A DNA stretch of 64,000 nucleotides from Tubulanus polymorphus (lineage: Eukaryota; Nemertea; Palaeonemertea; Tubulaniformes; Tubulanidae): NCBI RefSeq assembly GCF_964204645.1, contig NC_134035.1, positions 7,004,501-7,068,500 of the forward strand, written 5' to 3'. The notes beneath the pieces are model-generated. The model was not told the origin of the DNA. It did not search any database and saw nothing but the letters and a program-made list of their open reading frames with translations. This document shows positions 1 through 10,886 of this stretch, piece after piece. A program made the translations under genes and the position numbers. Every line of letters starts with the position of its first letter. Within the stretch, counting starts at the first letter, position 1.

Positions 1-374
1 GAAGTAGGATAAGATAAGTTTTTAATTGTGTTTTAAGTGTAAAATGTTTTCAATCTATCAATACATTCCGTAAATAGATATGTTAAGTTTTACCTTACCC
101 CCTGGTATTTTCCTGTTCCATCAGATTCTTACAAAATAAGAAATTCATATCAAATAAAGTTTGATTCAAACATTACTCGTTATAAGTTATTGATTAAAAG
201 TAATCTTCTGAATCAAATCATGTTCATATATGCGATGTAATATGTAGGTCTTATTATGTATATATAGTACGTTGTAAATCATCTATGACAAATAAATATC
301 CAATCGAATATTTCAACTTCGGAAGAAAAACCCGCGAGACGTAGTCGACGTTTCATCTCCTGCATAGGATTTGA

Positions 375-720
375 TTGAGCGATAACGGGTTTTCTGCTGT
401 CTTAGAATCCTGTTCATCGGTGGATTTCGACAAAGCATTTGATAAGGCACAACATCAGCCATTACTAACTATACAGGCTATTGGGAAACAGTATCAATGA
501 TAGGTCGCCCAAATGGCTCAGCAGTTATCTCTGAACGAAAACCAAAATAGCCAAAATCAACGGAACGCCTCATCTTGGAATAAGTTCTAAGTAGTGGAGT
601 CACGCTAGGTAGTATCCTAAGTCGTCTACTGTTTCATGTCCTGACAAATGACATACACAGTAATCCAAAATATACCGCAAATCAATTGTGACAAAGTATT
701 GATGCGAATGACCTATTTAG
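375..720 (+). pseudogene. LINE reverse-transcriptase fragment, left arm
   Basis: A short stretch reads as reverse transcriptase motif A (VDFDKAFDKAQHQPLL) from about 420 to 470. Downstream sequence keeps the expected order of RT motifs only in shifted frames with stops. The same sequence recurs inverted at about 63490-63912. It is a scrap of a non-LTR-type RT with no intact ORF. The family cannot be fixed from so little sequence. Confidence 0.6.
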
Positions 721-960
721 TTCATTGACCATGTACCGAACACTATTATTGTGCCCCAGCATTTGGGGTATTCTACCTGAACCCCAACATTCAATATGTC
801 CACCAGATTCTGGTGATGATGAAGTCATTTTAATTTTTCTGCCAACTTCATTTCTTCTTTCATATTAATCAAACATTAAACATCATTAAGTATGCGTCCC
901 CTTATTGAAATTAGGTTAACTATCTCAATATATCGATGTAACTAGGAAGACCTTATTTAA
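721..960. other. no recognisable feature
   Basis: AT-rich single-copy-looking sequence between the RT scrap and the palindromic repeat block. No ORF, repeat or splice-flanked exon was seen. Confidence 0.4.
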
Positions 961-2195
961 AATGTCGTGATTTTTATGTCGACTTTTTGCGATATTGTCT
1001 CAATAAATTGCCATACGTATCACGACATTTTAGCTAAAGGGGTGATAATTATGTCGACGGTACGCGGTTATGTTGAGATACAGACGTCGAGATTGGTGAA
1101 AGGCGTGATCCGTATAACGATTTATCGTGATATTAACACGATATATCGACTTAATTATGTCGATAAATCGCGATGTATCATATTTGTTCGACATAATTTC
1201 GTCGTGATAAAAGGTCGCGACGGTTTTGTACGGGTCCCATATATACGGAAGTACGGAAGCGATAAGGGGCCTCGAGTTGTCGCGTTCCAACTCGACAAAG
1301 TCGCCATATTTATGTCGGCATATCGCGATATATCACTTCAAGTCGACATGAATATGTCGACATATTGTGACGTTTTGACGACATATTTCGTTTTCTCAAC
1401 CATTTTCCTCGCAACAATTCGACATATTCATGACGACTTGAAACTCAGTCGTACGGAAGCGATTAAGGGCCTCGAGATGTCGCGTTCCAACTCGACAAGT
1501 CGCCATATTTATGTCGACATACCGCGATATATCGCGTCAAGTCGACATCAATATGTCAACATATCGTGACGTTTTGACGACATATTTCGTTCTCACGACC
1601 ATTTTCCTCGCGACAAGTCGACATATTCATGACGACTTGATACTCAGTCGTCATATCACTGGCGTCCTCATCTTACATTTAGACATGTCTTCAAATGACG
1701 GCTTGTCCTATGGAAAATGGGCAAAAAAGCGAAATTTGTCGTGAAAACGTCACGATATGTCGACATATTCATGTCGACTTGACGCGATATATCGCGATAT
1801 ATCGACATAAATATGGCGACTTGTCGAGTTTGAACACGACAACTCGAGGCCCTTCATCGCTTCCGTACAGTCGCCATATTACTGGCGTCCTCATCTTACA
1901 TTTAAACGTGTCTTCAAATGACGGCTTGTCCCGTGGAAAATGGGCGAAAAAGTACGGAAGCGATAAAGGGCCTCGAGTTGTCGTCAAAACGTCACGATAT
2001 ATCGACATATTCATGTCGACTTGACGCGATATATCGCGGTATGTCGACAAAAATATGGCGACTTGTCGAGTTGGAACGCGACATCTCGAGGCCCTTTATC
2101 GCTTCCGTAAAAAAGCGAAATTTGTCGTGAAAACGTCACGATATGTCGACATATTCATGTCGACTTGACACGATATATCGCGATATATAGCTAAT
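961..2195. repeat. complex palindromic repeat block
   Basis: The block is built from recurring modules rich in gtcgaca, cgatatatcg and acgacat, many of which are short palindromes. One module (cggaagcgat followed by gggcctcgag and gtcgcgttcc) appears forward near 1249, 1452 and 1952, and reverse-complemented near 1828 and 2069. Another module (ggcgtcctcatcttacattt, then cgtcacgatatgtcgac) recurs near 1660 and 1880. Spacing is roughly 200-225 bp. Several ORFs read through it on both strands, as expected of stop-poor palindromic repeats, so I do not call them genes. Confidence 0.75.
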
Positions 2196-2880
2196 AAAGT
2201 GGGCGACAAAACCAAAAGAATGAATTGTCGAAGCGGGCGTTTAAACCAAAATAATCAATTGTCGCTGGCGATAAAACCAAAATATTGAATTGTCGCGGGC
2301 GACAAAACCAAAAAATGAAGTGTCGCGGGCGATAAAACCAAAATCTTGAATTGTCGTGACCTTCACACGCTGTTCGACCAAAAAACTTAATGTTCCGACA
2401 AGAAAATCGTGTTCGAATGAAAACAATTCTGTTTGATCAAACAATACGCTTTTTGTTTGAACCAAAACTTTTCTTCATTCTGACAAAAAAATGTGTTCGA
2501 ATAAAAAGCTATGTTATTGTTGAAATGCTTTGTCCCGGTTAAAAAAATTTGGTTGATCGAAAACAATTTTTTCGAATGAATGTTTGAATGATAACAATTC
2601 TGTACAATTGAACGAAATACTTTTGGTTTGGAGAAAAAACTTTTGACAATATACTTGATGTTCTGACAAGAAAATTCTGTTCAAATTAAAACGATTCTGT
2701 TCGATCGAACGATTGTTCGAACAAAAAACCTTTCGTTTGGACAAAAAAAGTTTCTTCAACTTTGGTCTAACCATTTTTTCAAATTGGTTCAATCGAACAG
2801 AATATTATTTGTTGGAACGGAATAAATTTTTTTCCGACGAAAGAATTTTTAAGCGAAAGGTCCTATGAACGAAAAAAAAG
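2196..2880. repeat. short-unit repeats: ~30-bp gcgggcgacaaaaccaaaa array, then ttcgaac-rich repeat
   Basis: Between 2200 and 2360 about five units of roughly 30 bp share the text gcgacaaaaccaaaa then ttgaattgtc. From 2360 to 2870 the sequence is an irregular repeat of ttcgaac/ttgttcgaa and aaaaaactt words. The second part is present reverse-complemented at 63118-63475 in the right arm, with recognisable word order (for example cgctgttcgaccaaaaaact). Confidence 0.7.
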
Positions 2881-2904
2881 ATATTTCTGGGGCTCCGCAG
2901 TAAC

Positions 2905-3090
2905 CTTAAGCCGGACATAGGTCGGCCTTGCGACGCGATGCGATCCTCGCGTTGCATCGTAAGTTTCGGCGCAAGTCGGTTGCGATACGATTGTCAGCGA
3001 CTGTGTACGACTAGTTTCTGCCAGTCGCAAGAGCGTGTAGGTCGGTTGTGACAGTCGTGTCGCGTCGCAGAAAGTAGAACGTCGTAATAT
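2905..3090. repeat. partial copy of a GC-rich foldback element
   Basis: Starts with cttaagccgg and continues with taggtcggccttgcgac, the same end sequence as the fuller element at 62829-63118. The inner part (gttgcatcg, agtttcgg, gcaagtcggttgcgatac) matches the opposite end of that element in inverse orientation. The copy is therefore internally deleted or recombined. No coding capacity is visible. Confidence 0.65.
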
Positions 3091-3242
3091 AATTTGATGA
3101 GGAAAATGGGTTACTGTTAAAATTAGTTTTTAAAAACCGCGACAGAATGTGCAATCTTTCGGTAATAAATTTGTTAATTTATGCTTGAATTAATAATCGA
3201 TGTGACAAGAAACGTGCGGTAGATTTCGGAAAGACGACTTAG

Positions 3243-3440
3243 AAAAACATGTCGGCTCTTTGAATGGGGCTCAATTTTCGATGTTTACGGCCCGACAGTG
3301 CTTTTGTAACGTTGATTCTTCAAAATTCGCACGGAGTATTTGTAGATCGAACTGAGCTGAATGATATCAGACGGATTGTATCGGCAACAGCGGTAATGTA
3401 AAAAAGCCTTTGTACTTTTGACAAAAAATGTGTGGAAAAA
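3243..3440. repeat. arm block around a cccgacagtgc sequence
   Basis: This 200-bp stretch reappears inverted at about 61480-61665 with the same landmarks in the same order: aaaaacatgtcg, aatggggct, tttcgatgttta, cccgacagtgcttttgtaac and gtatcggcaacagcgg. A further degenerate copy of the core is at about 61850-61880. Nothing in it looks coding. It is part of the collinear inverted arms. Confidence 0.7.
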
Positions 3441-3915
3441 AATAATAATAATAATAATAAGAAACACGCGAATCTCAATAGGGTTTTCTGTGATGTAACA
3501 GAAAACCCTAATAATAATAAGAAGAAGAAACACGCGAATCTCAATAGGGTTTTCTGTGATGTAACAGAAAACCCTAATAATAAGAAACACGCGAATCTCA
3601 ATAGGGTTTTCTGTGATGTAACAGAAAACCCTAATAATAATAAAAAACACGCGAATCTCAATAGGGTTTTCTGTGATGTAACAGAAAACCCTAATAAGAA
3701 ACACGCGAATCTCAATGGGGTTTTCTGTGATGTAACAGAAAACCCTAATAATCACGCGGATATCAATAGGGTTTTCTGTGAAATAACAGAAAACCCTAAT
3801 AATAATAAGAAACACGCGAATCTCAATAGGGTTTTCTGTGATGTAACAGAAAATCCTAATAAGAAACACGCGAATCTCGATAGGGTTTTCCGTGATGTAA
3901 CAGAAAACCCTAATA
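3441..3915. repeat. hairpin-core minisatellite (~50-55-bp unit, ~9 copies)
   Basis: Each unit contains aaacacgcgaatctcaatag followed by a near-perfect inverted repeat, gggttttctg / cagaaaaccc around tgatgtaa, then a variable aat/aag trinucleotide run. Unit length varies with the trinucleotide run. Both strands stay open (194 codons minus, 167 codons plus) because the unit lacks stops in those frames. The peptides are repeat artefacts. A one-to-two-unit remnant lies inverted at 61390-61470. Confidence 0.85.
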
Positions 3916-4205
3916 AATGTATCCGATTTATTTAAATTACCAAATACAAAAGGTAATAATATTAAACATTATACATTAGAACCTTTATATCTATCAAAAG
4001 ATTATGATTCAAATGGTGTTATAGATATATTATATTATGAGAATCATTATATATGGATTAAACTAATTGATTTATTTTTTAAATCAGAAACTAAATTCAG
4101 TAATGAGAGTGCATTATTAAATCATAGATTTTTTAAGTAGTTCATTAGATGATTTATCAAAATCATTAGTTGATGATGAATTAAAAATATTAAAACAACA
4201 TTATC
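3916..4205 (+). pseudogene. protein-primed family B DNA polymerase, N-proximal fragment (piece 1 of 3)
   Basis: The strongly AT-rich sequence abruptly follows the minisatellite. It reads in one frame for about 72 codons (ending near HRFFK), then after a stop and frame change continues with SSSLDDLSKSLVDDELKI. I read these as parts of the region ahead of the polymerase motifs in the PolB of Polinton/adintovirus-like elements. The start of the gene and most of the exonuclease domain are missing. A LINE interrupts the gene at the right edge and the next piece resumes at 8567. Assignment of this fragment alone would be weak. It rests on continuity with the clearer piece. Confidence 0.6.
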
Positions 4206-4229
4206 CATGTTGATGCAAGTGAGAACTAC

Positions 4230-5324
4230 ATGTCGTTGAAAATAGTTGACGCGCCGATAGAAATGTCAGATCAAACGATTATCAACTTTGTTTCCAAATA
4301 TGGAGAATATGCTGAAGGATCATTTAAAATGGGACGAATTAAAGGTACTAGCATATATACTGGGACTAGGTATCTTAAGTTAAAAAACGTCATTGAGGTT
4401 ATTCCGACATACACAAGAATCAACGGTTTCAATATCAGGATTTTCGGTACGGGCTTTTGCTGTCAGTTTTGCCTAGGTGATCATAACGCATATGAATGCC
4501 AGCTCAGATCAAAACCAGTCGAGTGTTACCGGTGTGGTAGTTTAAACCATAAAGCGCGAGATTGTGGCAAAATGTCACAGCCGCTCTCTGCACCTGCGGG
4601 TGGAGTAGATCGGGCAGTGAGTGACAGTATTAAAATCGACCACCCAATTGACCAGCCAATTGATCAACCATCCGGCACGAAAGTTGTCATTCTTGGAGAC
4701 TCAAACATGCGGGATTTTCAATACCCCGATGGAAAAGTAATTCATCAGTCAGGAGCAACTGTTGAATACATCGACCAACTACTCTCGAAAGTTAGCTCAA
4801 ATATTGCCCATCCCGATTCTGTTGAAAGTGTCGTGGTCCATCTCGGAACTAACGACATTAATCGTCATAGATCCGATGTTGACAGTGTTAAAATGAACTT
4901 CACCATTGGGTTAGCGAAAGTTCAGGAGCATTTCCCGAAATCGAAAATTTGCGTATCAAGCATTATACCTAAAAAGGGGTCATCTCCTACCGTAAAAGAG
5001 TATAATGCAGCGGTTGGTTTCGTAAATAGATATATGGAGGCGTTTTGTGTTAAGCAAAATATGATTTATATAAATAATGATGTGATCATCAAACCTACAG
5101 GCAACATTCGAGATAGGTATTACAACGTCAGTGATAGTCGCGGGGTGCATCTTAATGATTTAGGAAAGTCGGCACTTTCCAGTAACTTTGAATCTGTTCT
5201 TAAACCTGACATTACGTCTACACCATCAAATAACAAAAGAAAGAATAGATCGGTGACCTCTCCACCCAGTGCGGAAAAATTAGCGAAAAAACCAAATGTG
5301 GAATCAGATGGCGATGATGAATAA
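4230..5324 (+). CDS. LINE ORF1p: zinc-knuckle region plus SGNH hydrolase domain
   Basis: An intact 364-residue ORF. Residues about 1-75 have no recognised motif. Residues about 78-112 hold two cysteine-histidine knuckles, the second of CCHC type (CYRCGSLNHKARDC). After a short Pro/Ile/Asp linker, an SGNH-hydrolase fold is marked by block I ILGDSN (nucleophile Ser), block III VVHLGTND (oxyanion Asn) and a C-terminal DSRGVHL (Asp/His of the catalytic site). The tail is basic, then acidic. ORF1 esterase domains are known in CR1/L2-type LINEs, where the protein binds RNA. The catalytic residues look complete here. It lies 77 bp upstream of the ORF2 open frame. Confidence 0.85.
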   Translation: MSLKIVDAPIEMSDQTIINFVSKYGEYAEGSFKMGRIKGTSIYTGTRYLKLKNVIEVIPTYTRINGFNIRIFGTGFCCQFCLGDHNAYECQLRSKPVECYRCGSLNHKARDCGKMSQPLSAPAGGVDRAVSDSIKIDHPIDQPIDQPSGTKVVILGDSNMRDFQYPDGKVIHQSGATVEYIDQLLSKVSSNIAHPDSVESVVVHLGTNDINRHRSDVDSVKMNFTIGLAKVQEHFPKSKICVSSIIPKKGSSPTVKEYNAAVGFVNRYMEAFCVKQNMIYINNDVIIKPTGNIRDRYYNVSDSRGVHLNDLGKSALSSNFESVLKPDITSTPSNNKRKNRSVTSPPSAEKLAKKPNVESDGDDE

Positions 5325-5401
5325 GACTCTTGAAAGAGTGTCCCGACTCGGGTCAATGTTGACATTAATGTGTTCACTCGACTAGAACATTTATTCTATG
5401 G

Positions 5402-8312
5402 TTGATATATCAGGCAATAATACCTGTCGTTATTACGACGAAAATGAATTACTCTCAAGTGGAGATAATTTATCTTTTTTTTTCACATAATGCCAGGAGT
5501 TTCAATTCAAATTTTGATAAAATAACGGATTTTCTCTACTATTCGGCCGATAAATTTTCTGTTCTAGGATTCACAGAGACATGGACAAATGATGACCATG
5601 ATAATAGTATAATGTATAATATCCCTGGTTATTCAAGCGAATTCAATTCCAGGATCGAAACCCAGGGTGGTGGAGTAGCTCTTTATATCAAGAACTCATT
5701 GAAATATAAAACCCGCAACGATATCGCACCAAGTTCTCTTACATTCGAATCTCTTTTTATCGAGATTGATATGGGCAAACGCTCCAATATCATTATGGGA
5801 GTAATTTATAGACCCCCAGGAGGAAGGCTCGATCCCTTTGTTGAAGAGTTTGAAAAACTACTTGTAAATATCAATCGCGAAAACAAACGGTGTTACCTTA
5901 TCGGTGACTATAATATAGATTCATCCAAATTTGATGAGCACAGAAATACTGAGGTGTTCGTGGATACTCTGGTTTCATCATCTTTTTTTCCATTGATTGA
6001 TAAGCCTACCAGAGCAACCACGAACACATCCAATGTTATTGATAATATCTTTACTAATGATTTAAATGTCAATCATACCTCCGGGATTATTTGTACTGAT
6101 TTATCGGATCATTATCCTGTTTTTACAATGTGCAAGAAGATTTTAAATTGTTCAAATAACAGACAAAATATGAATCGTTCTTACTGTGCTAAAAATATAT
6201 CCAAGTATCGTAGACTCCTATTAAGCACTGATTGGAATGATATTTATTCATGCTCAGAAGTTGATCAGTCCTACCATAATTTTTCAAACAAAATTAATCT
6301 TGCGTTTAATGAAGCTTTCCCCCCTTCTCCCGACCCAACTAAATGATAGACAACGCCTTGAGAAGCCGTGGATTACTCCAGCGATATTTAACTCCATTAA
6401 GCACAAAAACCGACTTTATAAGAAATCAATTCGTTCTACATCCGTGGATGTCAAGAATAGTTACAATTCTTATAAAAACATTCTTACTAAAATCCTAAGA
6501 AAAGCTGAATCTGATTATTATTCTCAAAAGTTTACCGATATAGGTACTGATATGAAACTTAAATGGAAACTTATTAACCAGATACTTCGTAAATCACCTT
6601 CTCCTATTTTACCTAGTGTTCTTAAACAAAATAACCAGGAATTCAAAGGCGACTATCGCATAGCGTGTGGGTTTAACGATTTCTTTTCTAAAATAGGCTC
6701 ACAAATTTCTGAGACTATACCTGATTTCCCTGGTCCCAACTACACATATTACCTGAAAAATCGTACTAACGAAAATTTCTTTATGTTTCCTACTAATCCT
6801 TGTGAAATTGAATCTATAGTTAGAAATTTTTATCCGAAAAAAAGTGCAGGGTTGGATGGTATTAGTACATCTTTACTTAAAGACACAATAGATCTAATAA
6901 ATGCTCCTTTATCGCATATATTTAATTGTAGCTTCTATGATGGTATTGTTCCGTTTGACATGAAACAAGCCAAAGTTTACCCGTTATTTAAAATCAGGAG
7001 ATTCTGAAAATTTCAATAATTATCGTCCAATCTCTATTCTTCCGGTATTTATAAAGATTTAGAAAAGCTGGTCTTTAACAGATTAATCCTCCTTTCTCAA
7101 TAAACATAACGTTATTTCTTCAAATCAATTCGGTTTTCGATCAAATCATTCCACAGCACTTGCTCTTGCCAAAGTAACAGACACCCTAACATCATACCTT
7201 GATAAAAAATATTCAGCCATAGGCATTTTCTTAGACCTAAAGAAGGTATTCGACACGGTCAACCACACAATTCTGCTCGGTAAATTAGATCACTATGGTA
7301 TTCGGGGTTTACCTCTCAAATGGTTCGAAAGTTACCTGTCTGATCGTGGTCAAATTGTTTGTTTTAATGGTATTAACTCGTCAAGAAGGGGTATAACTAT
7401 AGGAGTTCCCCAAGGTTCTATTCTCGGTCCTCTTTTATATCTATTATTCATAAATGATTGTGTCAATGCTTCAAAAATTCTTGACTTCACCCTTTTTGCA
7501 GATGACACAACATGCTTCGCTTATTCAAAAGATCATAAGAAGATATTCCAACTGATAAACAATGAACTCATCAAACTTCGAATGTGGTTTCAAGTTAATA
7601 AATTGTCTCTTAACCTTGAAAAATGTTATTTTATGATTTTCGGAAATTTCAAGGTACCCCTTGTGCCATAAAAATTGGAAATGTCCCAATATCGCAAGTT
7701 CATTCCACAAAATTTCTTGGTTTATATATTGATAGTAAACTGACGTGGTCTGACCACATATCATTTGTCTGTAAAAAGATCTCTCGTAGTATTGGTGTTT
7801 TGAATAGAATTAAAAGACGATTGCCAGTTTTAGCGATGAAAACCTTATACTATAGTTTTGTTTACCCGTATCTCTAATACTGCAATTTTATCTGTGGCAA
7901 TAACTACGAATCGAGAATCAGGCCAATAATCCTACTTCAAAAGCGTGCGATCAGGGTAATATCGAAGGTTACCTTCTTTGACCATACAGCCCCCATCTTC
8001 AAAAACTTAGGTATCCTTACTTTTCGAGCAATGACGAAATTTCAATTGTGCTTTTTCATATTTAAATATAAGAATTCACTACTGCCTAACTCGTTTTCAG
8101 ATTATTTTTCATTAAATTCCGACTTTCACCATCATCATACTCGAAACCGTCATGCATTCAAAGTAGAACAATTTAGAACCAATCGAAAGAAATTTTCATT
8201 AAAAGTATCAGCCCCTTTAACTTGGAATAACTTACCTTACTCACTGAAGGTCATTGGATCAGTATCCCCTCCAGTTTTTAAACGTGCTCTCAAACAGTAT
8301 CTTCTCAATTAA
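5402..8312 (+). pseudogene. LINE ORF2p: endonuclease plus reverse transcriptase, frameshifted
   Basis: The first open block (5402-6346) is the AP-type endonuclease, with the expected GFTETW, GGGVALYI, IYRPPG, GDYNID and SDHYPV signatures in order. A frameshift near 6340 leads to 6345-7005, the start of the RT with a SAGLDGIS-type motif. Further frameshifts near 7005 and 7060 precede the palm: LDLKKVFDTVNH, GVPQGSILGPLL and the active-site FADDTT at about 7495-7510. Another shift near 7660 leads to the thumb-like block (YIDSKLTW). A stop near 7877 precedes the last part (to 8312). All domains are present and in order, so decay is recent, but the protein is not intact. Confidence 0.85.
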
Positions 8313-8510
8313 TGTTTCGATAACCTTGCCAGTCTCTGCCATCTGAAACTTAAATATTTTCAGTGTGAATGTAGTGTGAAAGAGAGTGTGATTGGGTGTA
8401 CGAGGGTGGCATGAATATCATATAAACCTTAACAGGTTTCTTCATGTTTCCCTCTATCTTGAATTTTTGTATTTGTATTACTTTGTACGATTATTATAAT
8501 TCAAAATGGA

Positions 8511-8516
8511 AAAATA

Positions 8517-8567
<51 letters not shown>
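8511..8567 (+). repeat. (AAT)n microsatellite, LINE 3' tail
   Basis: An uninterrupted aat trinucleotide run of about 50 bp directly after the LINE 3' sequence. Such simple-repeat tails mark the 3' end of several non-LTR families. Confidence 0.9.
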
Positions 8568-8568
<1 letters not shown>

Positions 8569-9928
8569 CAAATAATGATGATTTTCAATTAAAGAGATAT
8601 AAAGGCGCGATTCCATATTCATTTTATAAATCGCATAATGATTTTAACATAACTGAATTATTAAAATAACAATTCTATGATGAATCAAGAATCGAATATG
8701 TTAAAGATGGCGTTTATAATAGATCATTGAATATTTGGAATCATTTCAAAATAAAAAATCATGGACAATTAGTAGATTTATATTTAAAGCCAGATGTATT
8801 ATTATTACCTGATTTGAAAGGTTTAGGGATGTAAATCTAAAATATTTTAATATTGATCCATGTGATTGTTATTCTAGCCCAGGTTTAACTTGGGACTGTG
8901 GTTTAAAATTTACTGATATTAAAATGGATTTATTAACAAATATAGATCAATTATTAATGTTTGAAAAATCTATAAGAGGAGGTGTTTCAGGTGTATTAGG
9001 TGATAGATATTTCAATGTAAATGATTATCCTGGATATAAGTTATTATAATATAGATGCAAATAATCTATATGGTTGGGCAATGATCGAACCACAACCTTA
9101 TGGAGTATTTCAAATAACTGAAATTTTACAGCACGAAAATGTTGATAAATTTGATTGGAAGAAAATAATTCTAGATATTGCAGATGATTCAGATAGTGGT
9201 TACTTTTTTGTTGTAGACTTGGAATATCCTGAACATAAAAAATTTAAATCTAGAAATCTAGCATACTGTCCTGAACAGTAAACTGTAACACATGAAGAAT
9301 TATCAAATTATCAAAAAAGAATTAAACCCGATAATCATATTCATACAGAAAAGTTAATGGTAACTCAGGAAATAAATATAATTATGTAGTACATTATAGA
9401 ATTTTGAAATTCTATTCGAATCAAGGAACTATTCTAAAAAAAGTACATAGATATATTTCATTCAGTCAATCTAAATAGTTCGAGAAATATATAGATTTTA
9501 ACACCAAACAGAGAACTAAAGCTAAAACTGATTTCGAGAAAGATTTTTCCAAACTAATGAATAATGCATTCTATGGTAAGACTTGTGAAAATATTCGAAA
9601 TAGAAATGATATTGAGTTAGTTTGTAAAGGTAAAAGAATTAGACATTTACAAACATATCCTAAATTTATTGGTAACAGAATATTTGATGAAAGTTTAGCC
9701 GTTGTTAAAATGAAAAGAACAAGTATGAAGTTTAATAAACCTATTTATGTTGGAGCATCAGTTTTAGAAATATAAAAATTACTGATGTATGAATTTTACT
9801 ATAACGTATTACAACCATTTTGGAGAAAAGCATATAGAAATCTTATATTTTGATACAGATTCTTACATATTAAAGATAAAAACTAGTAATATAACAGATG
9901 ATTTAAAAACATTAAAACATCATTAGGA
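8567..9928 (+). pseudogene. protein-primed family B DNA polymerase, catalytic fragment (piece 2 of 3)
   Basis: AT-rich decayed coding sequence with stops and frameshifts, but with the PolB catalytic motifs in order. Motif A is at about 9047-9082 (NIDANNLYGWAM), motif B at about 9557-9592 (MNNAFYGKTCEN) and motif C at about 9846-9865 (YFDTDS). Upstream pieces keep the LYLKPDVLLLPD and RGGVSGVLG neighbourhoods typical of the protein-primed branch. Reading ends at about 9928, inside the segment after motif C, and the missing C-terminal part is at 35766-36130. At least five stops or shifts are present, so it is not functional. Known relatives are PolB genes of Polintons, adintoviruses and similar elements. 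Confidence 0.85.
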
Positions 9929-9950
9929 CGTCGTGGTAACACGACGTCCT
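9925..9950. repeat. perfect hairpin at the polymerase break
   Basis: An 11-bp inverted repeat (aggacgtcgtg / cacgacgtcct) with a gtaa loop lies exactly where polymerase homology ends. The right half, extended to acgacgtcctgtt, occurs again in the same orientation at 35735-35747, just before homology resumes. It probably marks the edges of the inserted 25.8-kb block. Confidence 0.7.
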
Positions 9951-10448
9951 GTTGGAATCGTGTAAGTTAGTTGGTTAAGACGTAGATAATTTCTCGGAAG
10001 TGACTGAAAGCTTGGTGATATAACTTGCACATTATTTTAGTCATGAATTTTAAAGGATTGAGATTTGTTTCTCGTGGAATTCTATGCGGCAATTGCTGAG
10101 AAATTTCCAAAAAACATGCGATTTTGGCCCGTTTTGGTTGTACGTCGTGGTTGAAGAGTTAACGCTATGCTGTTGTTATGGGATACCGCAATAAAAACAA
10201 ATTATACAGATAATGTTTGATGGAGATATAAATATTTATTAATAAAAAATATATAGGTTTTCAATCGGCACAAATTGGTGGTGTTTAATAATTTATTTGC
10301 GGGACTATTCTCGCTGGACATGAAGTGGAGTAGTCGGAGCAGTACACGTACACGTGCGCCGTTTTCCAAGAATCCGTAAGTATTGTTCAATTTATTTTGT
10401 GAATTGTGTATCTCACATGTCTCAAAACCTCACACGCTTGCACTGCTT
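9951..10448. other. no recognisable gene between the polymerase break and gypsy element 1
   Basis: Moderate-GC sequence with no convincing ORF, tRNA or repeat. It is the 5' flank of the first gypsy element and part of the inserted block. Confidence 0.4.
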
Positions 10449-10644
10449 TGTGATGGAATATGTCCATCAGTCGTTTTCTATGTTGTAACTGGAGGGTGCT
10501 GCCCTCTCTCTCTCGAAAATACAGAACAATAGGTGATTGTGTTAATATCTTTTGTCCGCCTTTTTACTGGTTTTTGGGTATATTCCGAGTCGATATTTGG
10601 AGGAAACTTCTACTGTGGAACAGGCAGAATAGGACCTCGTTACA
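10449..10644 (+). repeat. 5' LTR of gypsy element 1
   Basis: A 196-bp LTR beginning tgtgatgg and ending cgttaca. It matches the 3' LTR except for a short difference after ctggtttttggg. It is flanked on the left by gctt, matching gctt after the 3' LTR: a 4-bp target duplication. A primer-binding-site candidate, tggtggcagcgtagtggg, starts three bases inside. Confidence 0.92.
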
Positions 10645-10886
10645 TCTGGTGGCAGCGTAGTGGGATTTGATTGTGAAAAAACCAGTTGAAATTGAGTTGA
10701 AGCGGTGAACACGTTTTTCTCCGTTTAGTCTGTGTAAATTACTGTTACTTTTTGTGTGTACTTAACGTATTTTTTTACCTACTTCGTAATTCCTAGTACA
10801 TATTTAGTATTTTTAAGTGCCTGTTTCCCCTACATTTATTTGCGGTCCTGTATTTTCTGTGTCATTTATATAAAAGAATAGTAATT

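Larger units (their letters stand above)
4206..8567 (+). mobile_element. CR1/jockey-like LINE with esterase-type ORF1 and (AAT)n tail
   Basis: A nearly full-length non-LTR retrotransposon. ORF1 (4230-5324) is intact. ORF2 carries an apurinic-type endonuclease followed by reverse transcriptase, broken by frameshifts. The element ends in a long aat trinucleotide run. It sits inside the decayed polymerase gene: polymerase-like reading stops before it and resumes right after the tail. A possible short target duplication (aaaacaa near 4192 and after the tail) is unconvincing. Family placement among the CR1/L2/Daphne/jockey groups is by general RT appearance only. Confidence 0.85.

Noticed and set aside
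967-2130. Several 70-200-codon ORFs on both strands
   Set aside because: They lie in palindromic repeats where complementary strands read similarly. No domain, and codon content follows the repeat modules.
3470-3915. Possible telomeric ccctaa repeat
   Set aside because: aaaaccctaata occurs once per 50-bp unit as part of the hairpin, not as a tandem hexamer.
3441-3915. CRISPR-like array
   Set aside because: Tandem units have no unique spacers; variation is only in the trinucleotide run. Other tandem arrays here likewise lack spacers.
3285-3935. ORFs of 194 (minus), 131 (minus) and 167 (plus) codons
   Set aside because: They are translations of the hairpin minisatellite. All frames consist of the same repeated peptide and follow unit length, not coding constraint.
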